64,000 nucleotides of DNA, taken from positions 1,635,761-1,699,760 of the forward strand of contig VCAZ01000048.1 in assembly GCA_005784505.1 (NCBI GenBank). The letters are read 5' to 3'. This DNA comes from Bagarius yarrelli (lineage: Eukaryota; Chordata; Actinopteri; Siluriformes; Sisoridae). Of this stretch, positions 1-20,914 are shown piece after piece (the first letter of the stretch is position 1; every line of letters starts with the position of its first letter). Below the pieces are notes generated by a model. That model searched no databases. It was given only the letters and a program-made list of their open reading frames with translations, and was not told where the DNA came from. Both the position numbers and the translations under genes were made by a program.

Positions 1-1220
1 CATATTAGAAAAGATTTTGGCAGATAGAGTGGCAATAAAATGGCAAAACGGTGGCAAATATGCAAGAATACATGTTTGATCTATGCATAAAAAGATTTTA
101 AAATATAAGCACGGATTGTTAAATATAACGTTAAAATTTAAGGGAAATTTAGTAATAATATTGTTGCCAAAGTTTGAGTTAACCCGGTCTTGCATGCACA
201 CAGACTTTTTCTCTCTTCGACACACTGACTCTCAAGTGCTTAGCCAAACTCCATGAAATTCTGGGAAATAAATCGTTAGTCAAATTAGATACAGGTGCGT
301 TTTCCTCGGCTTGGCGCAGAATCACGGCCCACTTCCACAGTTATGTAACCTTTTTACCTCTGTCGTTAGACTGTGCTGATATGTTTGAGCTCATCATGCT
401 GTAAGGAAAGCTGAGATGGGACAGTGCAGCTGCATTACCCTGCAACAAGCCAATCAGCTCTGCCTCACAATAACAGCTAGCTAAACAGCAAATTAGTCCT
501 GTTTCAAACATGCACTAATTACACCCTGTCCTCCTTCAAACTCGGAGTTATTAGGGAGGTTGAAAGTTTCATATTGAGAAGGATAAATTCTTAAGCTTCA
601 ATGCCCTAATTACTATTTTGCCTTTTGGAACATTAGAACTAAAGCAGTTTCTTTGCCAATGACGTTCCCCATAGATATTTTCGAAGCGGCTTTTTTCTTT
701 GTAATGCTAATGATTAGTAATTTGCACAAAGAACGCTCTCTCAGTAAAAGCAAAAACTCTCAGGCTTTTAGAAAGAGACCGCTGAAATAAAATAATCGGT
801 GTACGTCTGTTTTGGTGATTGCTTTTTGTATCTGTAGGTTTGTTTTCAATAGAGTGTTATTATGCCCAAAACAGGAAGTTAACGTCTTTCTAACATCAGC
901 AGTGTGATGTTTGCGCATATCAGCCCAAATAATATATTTATGGCAAAATTCCAAACCAAATTTTTGGAAATTGCTGATGTTTACTTTTTTACCAGTGTGG
1001 GTTTTTTTTTCTCTTTTATCTGGATTATTTTTCCTGATAATTTAAAGTAACTCTAGTAACGCTATATGATGCATATTAGCCAAGAACTTCATCTATCTGT
1101 AGAATATATGTTTAATATTTTGTCATTTGGGTGATTACAGTTTCTAAACCATTCATAATTAAAAAGCATGAATGAAAGAAGCTACTCAGTGATATCTGTA
1201 CCACTCTGTGAAAAGGTGGA
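1..1220. other. Non-coding stretch, no feature recognised
   Basis: This AT-rich stretch has no reading frame resembling a known protein and no clear repeat. It lies upstream of the alpha1-chimaerin start and could be intron of the longer alpha2-chimaerin transcript. I searched by eye for an SH2-type coding exon here and in the rest of the first 10 kb and found none. Confidence 0.4.
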
Positions 1221-1394
1221 AAGTGGTGGCTCACGGTTAAGGTGTTGGACTACCAACCCAAAGATTGTGGGTTCGATTCCCAGCTTCACCAAGCCACCCT
1301 GAGCAAGGCCCTCAACCCCCAATTGCTCAGTTGTACAAATGAGATAAATGTAAGTCGCTCTGGATAAGGACATCTGCCAAATGCTGTTAATGTA
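1221..1394 (+). mobile_element. tRNA-headed SINE copy (reference copy)
   Basis: A tRNA-like head with a B box (GGTTCGATTCC at about 1270) and a TGGCTCA...GGTGTTGGAC A-box-like part is followed by a body reading GAGCAAGGCCCT and a tail TAAGTCGCTCTGGATAAGG...CTGCCAAATGCTGT. The same head, body and tail recur at least a dozen times in this window in both orientations. This is a retroposed SINE; the family name is uncertain (similar tails occur in catfish SINEs). Confidence 0.8.
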
Positions 1395-1642
1395 GAGAAA
1401 CGACGACCAAGTAGTTAAGTGGTGGCAGTTCTAAACAGTTAACTTAAACTCTCATTTGTTGATTGGAAGATCGGGGTTAAATTGACCATAAGTTAATCAT
1501 AAATATGAAATTATCTACCAACACAATCCTTAATGCCATAGTAGTGCAGTCTGTTACTTTTCCACACTATTCACTCAGGTATTTTGACTGCTCCTGTCCC
1601 TCACCTGGAGGATTTTGATGTTAACACTCATTTAATTCAGCA

Positions 1643-1690
1643 TGACTGGATAAGAGCATCTGCCCAATGCTATAAATGTAAATGTAATGG
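1643..1690 (+). mobile_element. SINE tail fragment
   Basis: Only the 3' tail of the SINE family is present (CTGGATAAGAGCATCTGCC followed by AATGCTATAAATGTAAATG). The head and body are missing, as expected of a 5'-truncated insertion. Confidence 0.65.
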
Positions 1691-1860
1691 AACTAAGAGT
1701 CAAAAGCAGGACAATGCCCCTGAGCTTCATGAAGACATGGTGTGCTATTTTAGGTATAAATTCCCAACAGGGTTGTAGCACTCCCCGGTGGGCGTTCAGA
1801 CAACCGCGAAGGCATTAGAAATCTGGCTAATAGTGGGCTGATATAACGTGGCTTATGTTT

Positions 1861-2030
1861 GCATTTACATTTGAAGCATTTGGAAGACGCCCTTATCCAG
1901 AGCGACTTATATTTATACAACTGAGCAATTGGGTTAAGGGCCTTGCTCAGAGGACTTGGTGGAGCTGGGAATCGAACCTACAATCTTCAGGTTAGTAGTC
2001 CAACACTTTAACCATGAGCCACCACTTTCC
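1861..2030 (-). mobile_element. SINE copy, reverse orientation
   Basis: Read on the minus strand this is a near-complete copy of the 1221-1394 element. The tail complement (CATTTGGAAGACGCCCTTAT) comes first on the plus strand and the B-box complement (GGGAATCGAACC) and tRNA head follow. Confidence 0.8.
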
Positions 2031-2040
2031 AATGAGTTTT

Positions 2041-2070
2041 CCAATAATTGTTTTTTGTCCATATAGTGTA
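2041..2070 (+). mobile_element. Terminal fragment of a Tc1-like small transposon
   Basis: The short block CCAATAATTGTTTTTTGTCC followed by ATATAGTGTA matches the terminal consensus of common non-autonomous Tc1-like fish elements. No partner end was found nearby, so this is a solo end. Confidence 0.4.
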
Positions 2071-3120
2071 GCTTTGTTTTTAAAGTATTTGGCACAAAGT
2101 TTATGGAATCTCTGTTATTTTACATGACACATGCAATAAACCGTACAAATGATATTCTCTCTTTTAAAGTTTCCTTGATGTTAATGCAACTGTAATAGCT
2201 TTCTGGGCTTTTTTTGTTCCACTCGTAGACATAATTCTCATGAGCAGACAAAGAGCAGTGTCTAGTCATGTGTTTAACTACGCACTAGGTTATAAAAAGC
2301 ACATTTACCCAGACGCCCAGAGAAAAAAAGCTGTTTATGTCAAAATCAGGTCAAGAGTAGTCAGATAATGCAGTGGGATTTTCCAGAATGTTCTGTTTAA
2401 TCACAAGCTTGTTGTTTGTAGGGAATTTCACTTAACTGATTGTTCACACTATGCATCGTCCATGTATTTGTGTGGTCATTTTAATCATAGACGTCTTTCT
2501 GACTAGACTGTTATAAGATATTAATAATGAACATATTGTATTCAATAGCATACAAAACAGTCAGTTGTCCAGTGCAATAAAATTCTTTCATTCAAGCAAC
2601 GTTAGATATTTGAACAGGACATACTAATGAGAACACAAATTATAAGTAGTGCACGAAGAACGAGAAAAAGACTGATTAGACACAGCTGCTTTTGATGTGA
2701 ATAATCCAAAGCAATTATTTTTACATTATTTGTATTTATAACGCAGGTGTAGGAGGTTTAAGTGGGAAGGCTGTACAGTTTATTTGTGCGTATAAATCCG
2801 TGTGGGTGTAAGAAGAATGAATAATTGAGGAAGCTACTGGTGCTTTTTAACCGTGTAAAAATTTTGCCTTTTAAAGAATTCCGCAAATCCCGTTTTAGCA
2901 AACTGGATAAACACTGATCTAACACACCGGAAGCACACACACAAGCTGTTTCTATAGAAACCGAGCCCCTTCCGACAAACACCACTCGACCTACGCATGT
3001 TCAGTGCACACACGTCTTTGATGCTTTTCGTCATCATATGGAGGCATCAGCTATGAGTCACTCCAAGGATTTCAGATGATTTTTAATGCTTTGATAGGGT
3101 CGGATTGTCATCAAGTGTGG
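2071..3120. other. Non-coding stretch, nothing recognised
   Basis: There is no convincing coding exon, SINE or terminal repeat here. Short open frames on the minus strand between 2758 and 3037 show no known domain and are probably chance. Confidence 0.35.
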
Positions 3121-3151
<31 letters not shown>

Positions 3152-3160
3152 CACACATAT
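3121..3160. repeat. (AT)n microsatellite grading into CA-rich repeat
   Basis: About twelve AT units (3121-3145) run into a short alternating CA/TA stretch. Confidence 0.9.
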
Positions 3161-3290
3161 AATATCCTCCATTATCTGAGCACTCACAGCAGTTTAAATA
3201 GACACTCTGATGCCCACTTTAGTAAAATATTGTTTGTTAGTTCTTCCTGACGAACAAACGATACAGATCATTGCTTTCCATGTTTTCTAA

Positions 3291-3382
3291 ACATTTACAT
3301 TAGTGGCATTTGGCAGACGTCCTCATCCAGAGCGATTTCCAGTTCTTGCATTTTTGGTGCTGGGAATTGATCTAACATCTTT
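3291..3382 (-). mobile_element. Degenerate SINE fragment, reverse orientation
   Basis: ACATTTACATTAGTGGCATT followed by TGGCAGACGTCCTCATCC is the reverse complement of the SINE tail, followed by a truncated body and a decayed B-box complement (GGGAATTGATC). Confidence 0.6.
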
Positions 3383-4079
3383 TTAATTAGATTTTTGCTT
3401 TCTTTTTAATATTTATACCAAAAATAAATGTATTCTTTTATCCTTACTCATACTTGTGTAAGTAGGCTCTCTCCTCCCCTCCTTTTTTGACCACCAACTA
3501 CTGATTTTTTTTTTTTCATCTCTGTGTCTGTTATAAAACTTCACCCTAATAGCTCAAATACCAAAATGCACACAATCGTAAGTGTCCTAATATTAACTGA
3601 TGCTTAAATAATATGGCTATAATCACTAATCAGATTCAGTGATTAGTAATCAGAATAGCCTGTGTGATTGCTTCTGTTTTCCTCTCTTTTAAACTAAGAA
3701 AGTTGATCTTCAGGTCATATGATTCAGTTTTGTGTTCTGGTTGCAGTGAAGTGTTTTACCGCAATGCTGCAGCTCTGCCCAAACTGGGAGAAAGTTTGAT
3801 ATTTGCCGCATGACGAGCAGCAACTACATAAGCTTAGGGAGTGGAATGCAGCTGGTTTGCATAACAGTGATACAGGCTGAAACTGAGGGACGGAGGTTTT
3901 TACTTGTTTCTGCAGTGAGCAGGAGGAAGAGAAGAGTAGGCTGTACTCTGCTTCATTAAACTTTTTAGCATCCGGAGATTGTGCTTTAATGTATCTTGCA
4001 CATCAATCTGGACACTAGAAAGGACAAACACTGGGTCACGACTGTGCATTTTTGAGTTAATAATGGCATATGACAGCAT

Positions 4080-4140
4080 AAGGCTGGGCCGATAAATGAT
4101 ATCATATCGAATTGCAATCAAGTTTGTCTATAACGATATA
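4080..4140. mobile_element. Possible small-transposon fragment (GGCTGGGC...CGATAT)
   Basis: GGCTGGGCCGATAAATGATA followed by TCATATCGAATTGCAATCAA and then ACGATATAAG resembles the end of fish non-autonomous DNA transposons rich in CGATAT motifs. Only one end is recognisable. Confidence 0.3.
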
Positions 4141-5115
4141 AGCTCTGGACATTTTTACTTGATATGGATTAAAACCTGTTAACGTTCTTCCGGTGGGACT
4201 CTGTGTTCCATGAGTAAAATTTTGTATTGTACAGCTCTCAGAAGACAATCAGTGTCCTTGTCAGACCGCTAACAGCCAAACATGGGTTTCCTGAATATAT
4301 CGGTTAAATAGGTGGAACCTGTAAACACATTTCTATCTTTAATCATTGTTTAATGGATTAGACTGCAAAATACTGAATAGTTCTTTCACTTTGATTTTAA
4401 GGAAAAGATCAGAAAAACCACAATCACACTTTTAAACGGATAAATAATGTTTCAAATATATTTTAATACTCATTATACAAAAGTGTGAACACAGAAAGAG
4501 CTAAAAAGAACACATCATCCTTAAAGGATAAAATATTTATATAGCAGCACTGGGCCATTCTTTACCTGAACCTGTGGAAAAAGCAGACACACACAGACGC
4601 ATGCAGACACACAATCTTTAATGGATTTCCATAGTATGAAGTAATTATTTGTGTGTATTAGCTCATGGATCATGTACAGAGAGGGCGACCTTGTGTGTGT
4701 GTGTGTATATACATGTGTGGTAATATGTGATAGTCACACCTCATTTATCATTGTCCATGCTCCAGACAGAGCCTGATAATCTATTTATCAGGCCAAAAAA
4801 GCTTAGCTATGTTTTTTTTCCTTACCTTATTGCAGAGTAAGTATAAAAAAAAAAAAAAAAAAAGGTCTCTGTTCTCAAATGCAGTTTAGGTAATGCACTT
4901 TCCAGAAGCAACGCTTAAAACAAAATACTTTTTAATTTGCTCAGTATCGAAAATAGATAGTAATTTTAGGTGATGAGTATGAGCAAAATGGGACATAATA
5001 AATAAATAAACTAATGAATATATGTTAAAAGTTAGAAATAAAATAATAGAGTTAAAAGTTTCTGTTGTTTAGATCAGATATTATTTGATATTTCATAAAG
5101 AATTGAATATAAACT

Positions 5116-5576
5116 GGGGCTGCACAATATATCGAAATGATCGAAATATCGTAAATTTACCTATTGCAATGTTTGCTATAAATAAGTGATTTAGTACTTA
5201 AAATAGTAATATACAGTCAAAGTTTTGGGTTGATGCGTATCTGGTATGGGGATGTTAGCAAGCTAATTTTGATCAGATGAGCCAGACTGAGGCACCTGCA
5301 GCTGCTGGCGACAATTTAGTGAGGTAACAAAGAAGCACCTCAAAAAAACGATAGACATGCAGACTGAAGGTCTATGTAGAACATGTAAATCTCGATCAGC
5401 AACGTAAAGAAACACTACGAATCTGTACAATCACCACAGAACAACGCAAAATCCTTAGACACGAGTAAATGTGTATAAAGAAAATTGATTATATCATTTT
5501 TCAAAATATTGTAGCACGTTTTGAATATTGCATTATTTAGCATGCTATTGCATGTCTCTATAATGTTGTACAGCCC
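5116..5576. mobile_element. Small inverted-repeat transposon (GGGCTGCACAAT family), copy 1
   Basis: The element starts GGGGCTGCACAATATAT and ends ATAATGTTGTACAGCCCT, imperfect inverted repeats of about 17 bp around a 430-bp AT-rich interior with no intact protein. A second element with the same end type lies at 61417-61964. It is probably a non-autonomous cut-and-paste element; superfamily not assigned. Confidence 0.6.
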
Positions 5577-8373
5577 TAAAATAAACATCTGTTTTAATAT
5601 TTAGTATTTGTTTGTTCATTCTGTTTTAAACAGTTCATTTAAATGCATTCTGTAGTTTACTTGATTTTAACTGCATTATCAAATATCTTTTTTTTTAGTT
5701 TTCCATCTTCCTGCTGTTCTCTTTCCATCAGTGTCTTACATAATCACCTTCAGGCTCTGTTCGTGATATAGAGCGCTGCTATAGTAACAGATTCTCCCAT
5801 ACACCATGTTCCTCCGCAGTGTTCTCTGCTCGTACTCAGTGTTTAGCTGTGAATTCGTGAGGGAGGAGGATGAGGATGATGAAGATATGCGTGGGCTCAC
5901 ATGGGTTCAACCTGTACCTCAGCTGTGCAATCTAAGTGCTAATAAAAGTAAATAATGGTGCAGAATGAGCATGAAGCTTCTAGAAAATGTTTAAGAACCT
6001 GTTTGTAAAGTTCTACTTGTTTCAATAATAAGAAATCAGCTGCCAGAATGACAAAGCATAAATATACTTTATATAGCGTTACATAATTTAGACCTTATTT
6101 GCATCAATTACACACATCTGTGCGCTCCAAACAGTTGTCTGGAATGTCATTGTATGTTGTTAGTGTTACATTACATTTACCCGAACTAAGAAACACAATG
6201 CACCCATGCACAAAACCTCTAGGTTCTATTAAAATAGTGATTTCCAAATGCGGAGGCATGATTCCAGGGTTCAGGGGGCCGGAAAGGATAGTGTGATGTC
6301 CGATTTGTAGGGATGCACTGAAATTTAAAGAGAAAAAAAGAAAAACTGCATAACATAAGCAAAAGTATAAGCCATTCTGCGCTGTACCTCCCAGCGGTAT
6401 TCAGCATTGCTCTTCCTCTAGCCCTCGTCACTGCGCGGTGTGCTGTTATACTCAATATTCCGTTCTATGAATGTCAAATTTAGTTTACTCTGCAAAAAAA
6501 TGGTGCCTGGCAAAAAAAAAGATGGGAAACCACTGCATTAAAACATGGCGTGTTATGATTGGAGTGCAAAAAGAACCTTCATACTGCTAAACACCTCTGG
6601 GATTAACCGGATCACTTCAACCCAAACCTCTATTTCTGACGTTAGTATTAGAGATCTTACTAAAACACAGTCATCTTACATTCAAGCTCCAAATTGTGGC
6701 TAAAAGCCTCACTAGAAAATTGGAGCTTAATTGAACAGCAAACTGTGGAAATTGCAAATTTGATTGCATTTGCATTTGTTTGTGATGGTCAGGTGTTAAC
6801 ATTTTTGGTATTCAGTAACTTGAACAAAGTGATGTCCTTATTCTGAGTCAAGGTTTTTTTTGTTTTTTCTTTTGTTTTTTTTTTTGTTTTTTGCAATTGA
6901 GAGAAGTAAGTGAGACTTAGTAAGAAATAATGAGCGGCGGAGAGAAAGCCAGGCGACGCAGATGGCAATTAAATACTATAAAGATCAGCAGTGCATCTTG
7001 CATAACAGTTTGCTTGTGTACTCAAAAGTTTAGCTTCCATTTACATTATTTATTTACTCTGTTTCTTTTGATCGAATTAAAGAAGTTCAGATTTAGGAAG
7101 CGGAACATTTTACCGCTTGAATTGTCAGTTCAGATTAGTTCCAGGAAATTCTTATCGGTGGTGTTGCTTTCATTCGAGTACGTTTCAGCCCTCATAACGA
7201 TGGTCCTTATGGCAGATCTGTCCCCTTCTGCTGCAGCTAATAGGCATTCAGGTTATGTGCCTCTAAAAGCATCAGACCTGTGTTAAACCATCAGGTGTTT
7301 AAAGTTAACAGACAAATGAGTAATTACACGGACAGATGGACTTGCTCTTTCGCTCTCGTTTAGTAATGGCTGCAAATGGTATGAGGGTTAACAGCACTTT
7401 GCCTCTATCCAGTTTACGAGTGCGCTTTGTGTCCAGGCGCTGTTTGAGAAACGAGCAGATCAATCAGTGTCAATTAGCAGAGCGGCTATAAGCAGCCCCA
7501 TCCTGAGAGGCAGACGCCAGCACTACACCGAGCAGCAGGGAGCGCTATTAAACTCCAAAGTGCCTGAACACACAGCGGGCCGCACTATTACACTAACACA
7601 GCAGCAACGTGAGGGGAGGCGAATAAGAAACGTGCAGAGCTGCTGTGCCGATCTGCATGGTGCAAGTTTCTGTCCCTGGGTGAGCATGTCCCTGGGCATA
7701 CCGCAGCAGCGGCTCCACTGGAGTCCTTCACTCGCAGCCTTTCATCTCGGCTCCAGCAGTTACAGCCAGTCGGCCAGCATTCGGTTCATTGATCTGGAAA
7801 AGCAGCATGCAGGAAGCTCTCTCTTATCCCAGCCACTGCTTGGGCTCCGAACTGAAAGAAACTAGCCTTAGTGAACTCTTCTGGTATTGATTAGAGAGAA
7901 CCACACCAAGAAGAAGGGGAAAGGGGGTTATGTACGCATGCACTCGCACTGCCTTCGACTTCCGACCAAGGAGGAGGTCAAGTTAAAGAAAATCCATAAT
8001 CATACAAGGATAAGAGGAAATGTCACAATGACAGAAAGATGAGTGATGACAGCAGGTGGAGTTTGCGCTCATACGCCAGAAGATTCTCACACTGTGTTCA
8101 AAATCTCAGCAAGAAATCAGCCTCTACAAAGAGACCGCAATACCCGAGTCAAGATATTGTCAGTTTTATTTTTTTGTTTGTTTATTTTTTCAGCAGTTTC
8201 ACTCTTGTTTAAAGTTCGATTAAAATGTACTAAACTTATATACATTTATAGGAAGTATGTTATCTGACTATCATGCACAGATTTATAACACCAAGTTAAA
8301 TAAAAAAAAAAGACTAAGAAATAGTAAGAAAAAAAATAAAAACACCAGCAACCAGAGGGGAAATAGACACAAT
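5577..8373. other. Non-coding stretch upstream of chn1 alpha1; possible regulatory block near 7190-7600
   Basis: No exon is recognised. About 7190-7700 is repeat-free and more GC-rich than its surroundings, with homeodomain-type TAAT sites. Two open frames across 6930-7286 and 7467-7865 show no family resemblance. The block could be a conserved non-coding element, but that needs cross-species alignment. Confidence 0.25.
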
Positions 8374-8830
8374 GTTCTTTTTAATGGCACAAATTGAGCA
8401 GGAACGAATGGCACCGTTTTGGAAAGGATTTAGACTGCGTGGGATGGAGAGTGACATCACTGCTCTCTAAAAGTTTATAAAAAAGCAGTACAGTTACATG
8501 GTTTCTTTTAACGGCACAAACCGGCACAAATGAATGGCACCGGTTTGGAGAGCTTTGGATAGCGTGGGCTGGAGAGGTTTTTTTTTTGTTTTTTTTTCTT
8601 TGAAGAAGCGGAAATATATTTGACGTTCATTTTAATAGCACAAACCGAGCACAAACAAACTGCTCTGGTTTGGGCAAAATGGGGTGGAAATGACGTCACA
8701 CTGTCATAAAAATAATGTTTAATATCTCAAAAACCAAACCAGCACAAAATGTTAGTTTTGAAAGCACAAACATAGCACAAATGAATGGCATAGTTTTGGT
8801 AATTATAACTTTTCATGGGGTGCCAACGTC
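8374..8830. repeat. Tandem array, four diverged units of about 126 bp
   Basis: Four units begin at 8374, 8501, 8625 and 8751, each with a version of GTTCTTTTTAAYGGCACAAA. Spacings are 127, 124 and 126 bp. Each unit then has a second GCACAAA-like motif and a TTTTGG or GTTTGG block. In unit 2 this core forms a palindrome with arms CAAACCGG and CCGGTTTG. Units 1 and 3 also share TGACATCA/TGACGTCA, the latter a perfect CRE-type palindrome at 8691-8698. The array is not part of any transposon family I recognise. Confidence 0.75.
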
Positions 8831-9054
8831 TGAGGTTGTTTTTTTGTCTGTATTCAGTGGATAGGGCTGTAAGTAGACAGGAAGTAAAGAAAAGTGGGAT
8901 CGGGAAATGTCCATAAGCTTGAATTCGAGCTCTGGACACCCACAGCACAATAGCAACATATATGTTGACACACTAGCTACAAGGCTATTGCACTGACTAG
9001 TTTTTTTTCATTGTTTTTACTGCCGTTTACAGGACTCATCACTGGCAACACATA

Positions 9055-9073
9055 TAGTGTGTGTGTGTGTGTA
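9055..9073. repeat. Short (GT)n microsatellite
   Basis: About nine GT units upstream of the chn1 alpha1 promoter region. Confidence 0.8.
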
Positions 9074-9469
9074 AATGGTCTGTACTCGTGACCAAAGCGC
9101 CGCCTCTCATTAAGAGAGCGCTTGAATTAGGTTTAGTGCTGGAGGTCAGGAAACTGTGTGACAGGTGCTGCGTTGTGTTGAAGCTGATTTAATTACACTG
9201 GATGAGCACATCACACTGGAGGACTGAAGGTTTCTGTAAGATCCGAAAGGAAATCCAGAAGGATCTTACAGTATTGTGTGTTGAAACTGCTGTCAATTTT
9301 GCTTTAACATGTTACTTTGTTTTGTAATTTAGCCACTAGAGTTTTTTTTTTTTTTTTTAAATAAAACTTAATGGTTTTCTGAGTGTTAACAGGATTGGGA
9401 ACGACCATGTGATTCTATTAGCAAAGTGTTAGCGCTCAGCTCAGAGGTGATGGATGACTCACTCACTGG

Positions 9470-10060
9470 CCGTTACTAGCCCACGCTTGTTCTCCAGTTT
9501 CTCCACTTTTCTGTCCCCGCTTCTGCGTCTCTCCTCCCACACACACACTTACTCACGGCTCTGATGAACGGACCAAGCAGGAGGGGGCAGAGTGATGCCG
9601 ATGATAAAACCCTGGCCTCCTCTGCTCTGATTGGTGGATTTGAGCTGTGTAATCAGTGCCACTGTCACTGAATCCCTCTGCTCTCCTCCACTCCCACCTC
9701 CTCTCGCTCTCTTTGAGGCAGTGTTCCAGACAGGATATCTACTGCTCGCTGAGAGGAGAGGATTAACTCAGCCACTCATCTCATCTGCATATAGATGTTT
9801 CGACAGGCTGCCTAAAAACTTCCCTGCATTTCGGTTCCATTCCCCCGTTCAGGACTCGATGCTCTTGTTCGCAGGACACTTTTCCGACTATCAGAGTTAG
9901 GCTCTGTTTTGTTTATGTTTGGGTCTCGGGAGTCTCAGTACAGCAATGCAGGACACTCTCTGTGTGACTAGAATCATCTGAGCGTCTGGGGTTTGTTTTT
10001 CTCTCGGTGTGTCAGAGAGGCAGTCGTTCTGTCTGTGTTGAATCGTTCAGATTGTTGAGT
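9470..10060 (+). promoter_or_regulatory. chn1: Putative chn1 alpha1 promoter and 5' leader
   Basis: The interval before the alpha1 start codon is GC- and pyrimidine-richer than the sequence around it and has an inverted CCAAT motif (GATTGG at about 9628). No TATA box is evident. The leader appears contiguous with the first coding exon. An upstream in-frame ATG at 10007 could add 18 residues, but the ATG at 10061 gives the N-terminus expected of alpha1-chimaerin (MPS...). Promoter placement is an inference from position. Confidence 0.35.
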
Positions 10061-19107
<9,047 letters not shown>

Positions 19108-19640
19108 CCTGTCCATCTCCTAAATGAAGGAACAGGTTCTTTCAATCATGGACCGCAGTGTTAGTTTTTGCGCAAAGACTTGAACCCTGAATATTAAGGA
19201 CCTTTGTAAAATACTTCATTCTTTCCACATCTGGCGGACCAGCTGTAATTTGTTAACGCTCATTTTTTTTTTTGTTTGTTTGTTTGTTTGTTGAGCGGGC
19301 GTGGATTACCTACCTTAAATTTGCATGTCTTCCTCCCCATTTTTGTCGGGGGTTACGCTAACTGATCAGCAGGAGCTAGTGGGTGCAAGTGTTTATTTTG
19401 TGACGGTTTGTAAGTTCCTGAGGAATAAACGCTAGCCCCAGTCTCCTCCTGCAGCATGTGATGAAGCTCGTGAAATCTGACGCGTCGTGATTTTTATTTG
19501 TCTCATGTATGTACACTAGTTCCTACTTGCCAAACGGGTTTTGTGTGTGTGTGTGTGTGTGTTTGTGAGAACCTGTAAATGTGATCTTTCCCAGTGAGTT
19601 TTGGTGACACTTTACTTGAAAAGCTCGGAATAAAAACTGC
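19108..19640 (+). terminator. chn1: chn1 3' UTR with candidate poly(A) signals
   Basis: After the chn1 stop, AATAAA hexamers occur at 19424-19429 and 19629-19634, either of which could direct cleavage. A TTTG tetranucleotide run (about 19275) and a short TG microsatellite (about 19543-19562) lie between. The actual 3' end cannot be decided from sequence alone. Confidence 0.5.
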
Positions 19641-20659
19641 TGAATCATAAATAAGAAACTACTGTAAACTTATCGTGGGCTTTCTAGTTAACAGCTGTAG
19701 TGCCAGTGGCAGCATGAATATGTGTGGTGAAATTTCGCTTTCTTTCAGCCTTAACGGATGAGATTTTTCTACTTGCTGAGTTGTTTCATTTTCTGTTTGG
19801 CCAGTGTTGAATATCAGCACGGTTCCAGTTTGGAATTTGTATCTCATGAATGTCACATTACAGCTCTTACAGTCATCGACAGCTCTTCAAGTAAAGTGTC
19901 TGTATTGATTTTTTGATCTTCTGTCTCTGGCTGTAATCTGCCTTTTTCATTCAGCACCTCTACAAATGATTTTCAGCTCCACTGATGAAGGACATTACAA
20001 TCCGTTTACTCCTCAGTGTCTATTATAGTATTCTGGCCTCTACAGAAATCTCTTGCACTCGGAACAGAACGAGCTGGTGTTTTTGGTTGTAATGTTTCTG
20101 CTCATGGATTAATTTATTAAATGTCAATTTTAGAAACATGGACCTTGAACATGGATTTTTTTTTGGTGTAATTATGTTTAAGATGCATTTTTGTAATCCA
20201 TAATTAGCATCCCGTGTTGCTGACCTTGATGGAAAAATCTGGTGCATATGTATAACACGTGCAGGTTTCTATTGACATCTGACGAGCTCCATGCCTTGAT
20301 CCTGTAAGCCCTCCGGCCTGCCGTCAATCACACCGATTAGCATTGACGCAACAACACCTCAGGCAGCGTCCATCCCCCAAATTACTGCCGTTGCTGAGTG
20401 CATATGCAAACCACACCAGGGAAAAGATTCACGTGTTTCATATTTAATTACTGCTGATGGGTTGCCCTGCCTGCAGCATTCAAAATAAGTGCTGTATTGA
20501 CTTCCAGACTCATTCAGTGTGTTTTCATGCTCCTCAGCTATGATGATGGATATTTTGCTGAGTTTGGACTGTGTACCCTGATTCAAGGTTAGGTGGAAAA
20601 CAAACACATTCCTTTCTGTTAAATTTTCCAAAGAATTAAAATAAATAGCTTGTCATTGT
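19641..20659. other. Intergenic, repeat-poor block
   Basis: No exon was recognised. About 20300-20620 has no visible transposon and contains an octamer-like ATATGCAAAC and TTTAATTACTG, making it a candidate conserved non-coding element. This is inference only. Confidence 0.25.
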
Positions 20660-20914
20660 TTTGTCAGTACTCCAGGTTTCTCCCACAGTCCAGAAATGTT
20701 CAGTTGATTGGCGATTTTTAAATTGCCCATAGGAGTGAGTGTGTGTGTCCGGTGGTTGTTTGTCTGTATGTGGCCCTGTGATTGGCTTGCGGTCTTTCCA
20801 GGCTTTACCCCAGCCTTTCGCCCAATGACAGCTGGAATAGACTCCATCAGAGCCCTGAGACCCGGATTAGGAATAAGCGGGTATAGACAATGGATGGATG
20901 GATGGATATTTTGT
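20660..20914 (+). mobile_element. Dispersed teleost retroposon fragment ending in (GGAT)n
   Basis: The string from CCAGGTTTCTCCCACAGTCC through TTTCGCCCAATGACAGCTGG and AATAAGCGGGTATAGACAAT to a terminal ATGGATGGATGGATGG array is the well-known end of a very common fish retroelement. Degenerate relatives are at 50395-50620 and 47030-47165. Confidence 0.7.

Noticed and set aside
1221..1300. A possible tRNA gene (B box GGTTCGATTCC)
   Set aside because: The A and B boxes belong to a SINE head. The same sequence recurs many times with a SINE tail, and no cloverleaf with paired acceptor stem could be drawn.
7467..7865. A 132-codon open frame upstream of chn1
   Set aside because: No domain or family resemblance, no splice or transcript support visible, and the region is simply GC-richer so frames stay open longer.
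1..10060. SH2-domain exons of alpha2-chimaerin
   Set aside because: Looked for the FLVRES-type motif and nearby conserved SH2 text on the plus strand. None was seen, so the exons probably lie further upstream, outside the window.
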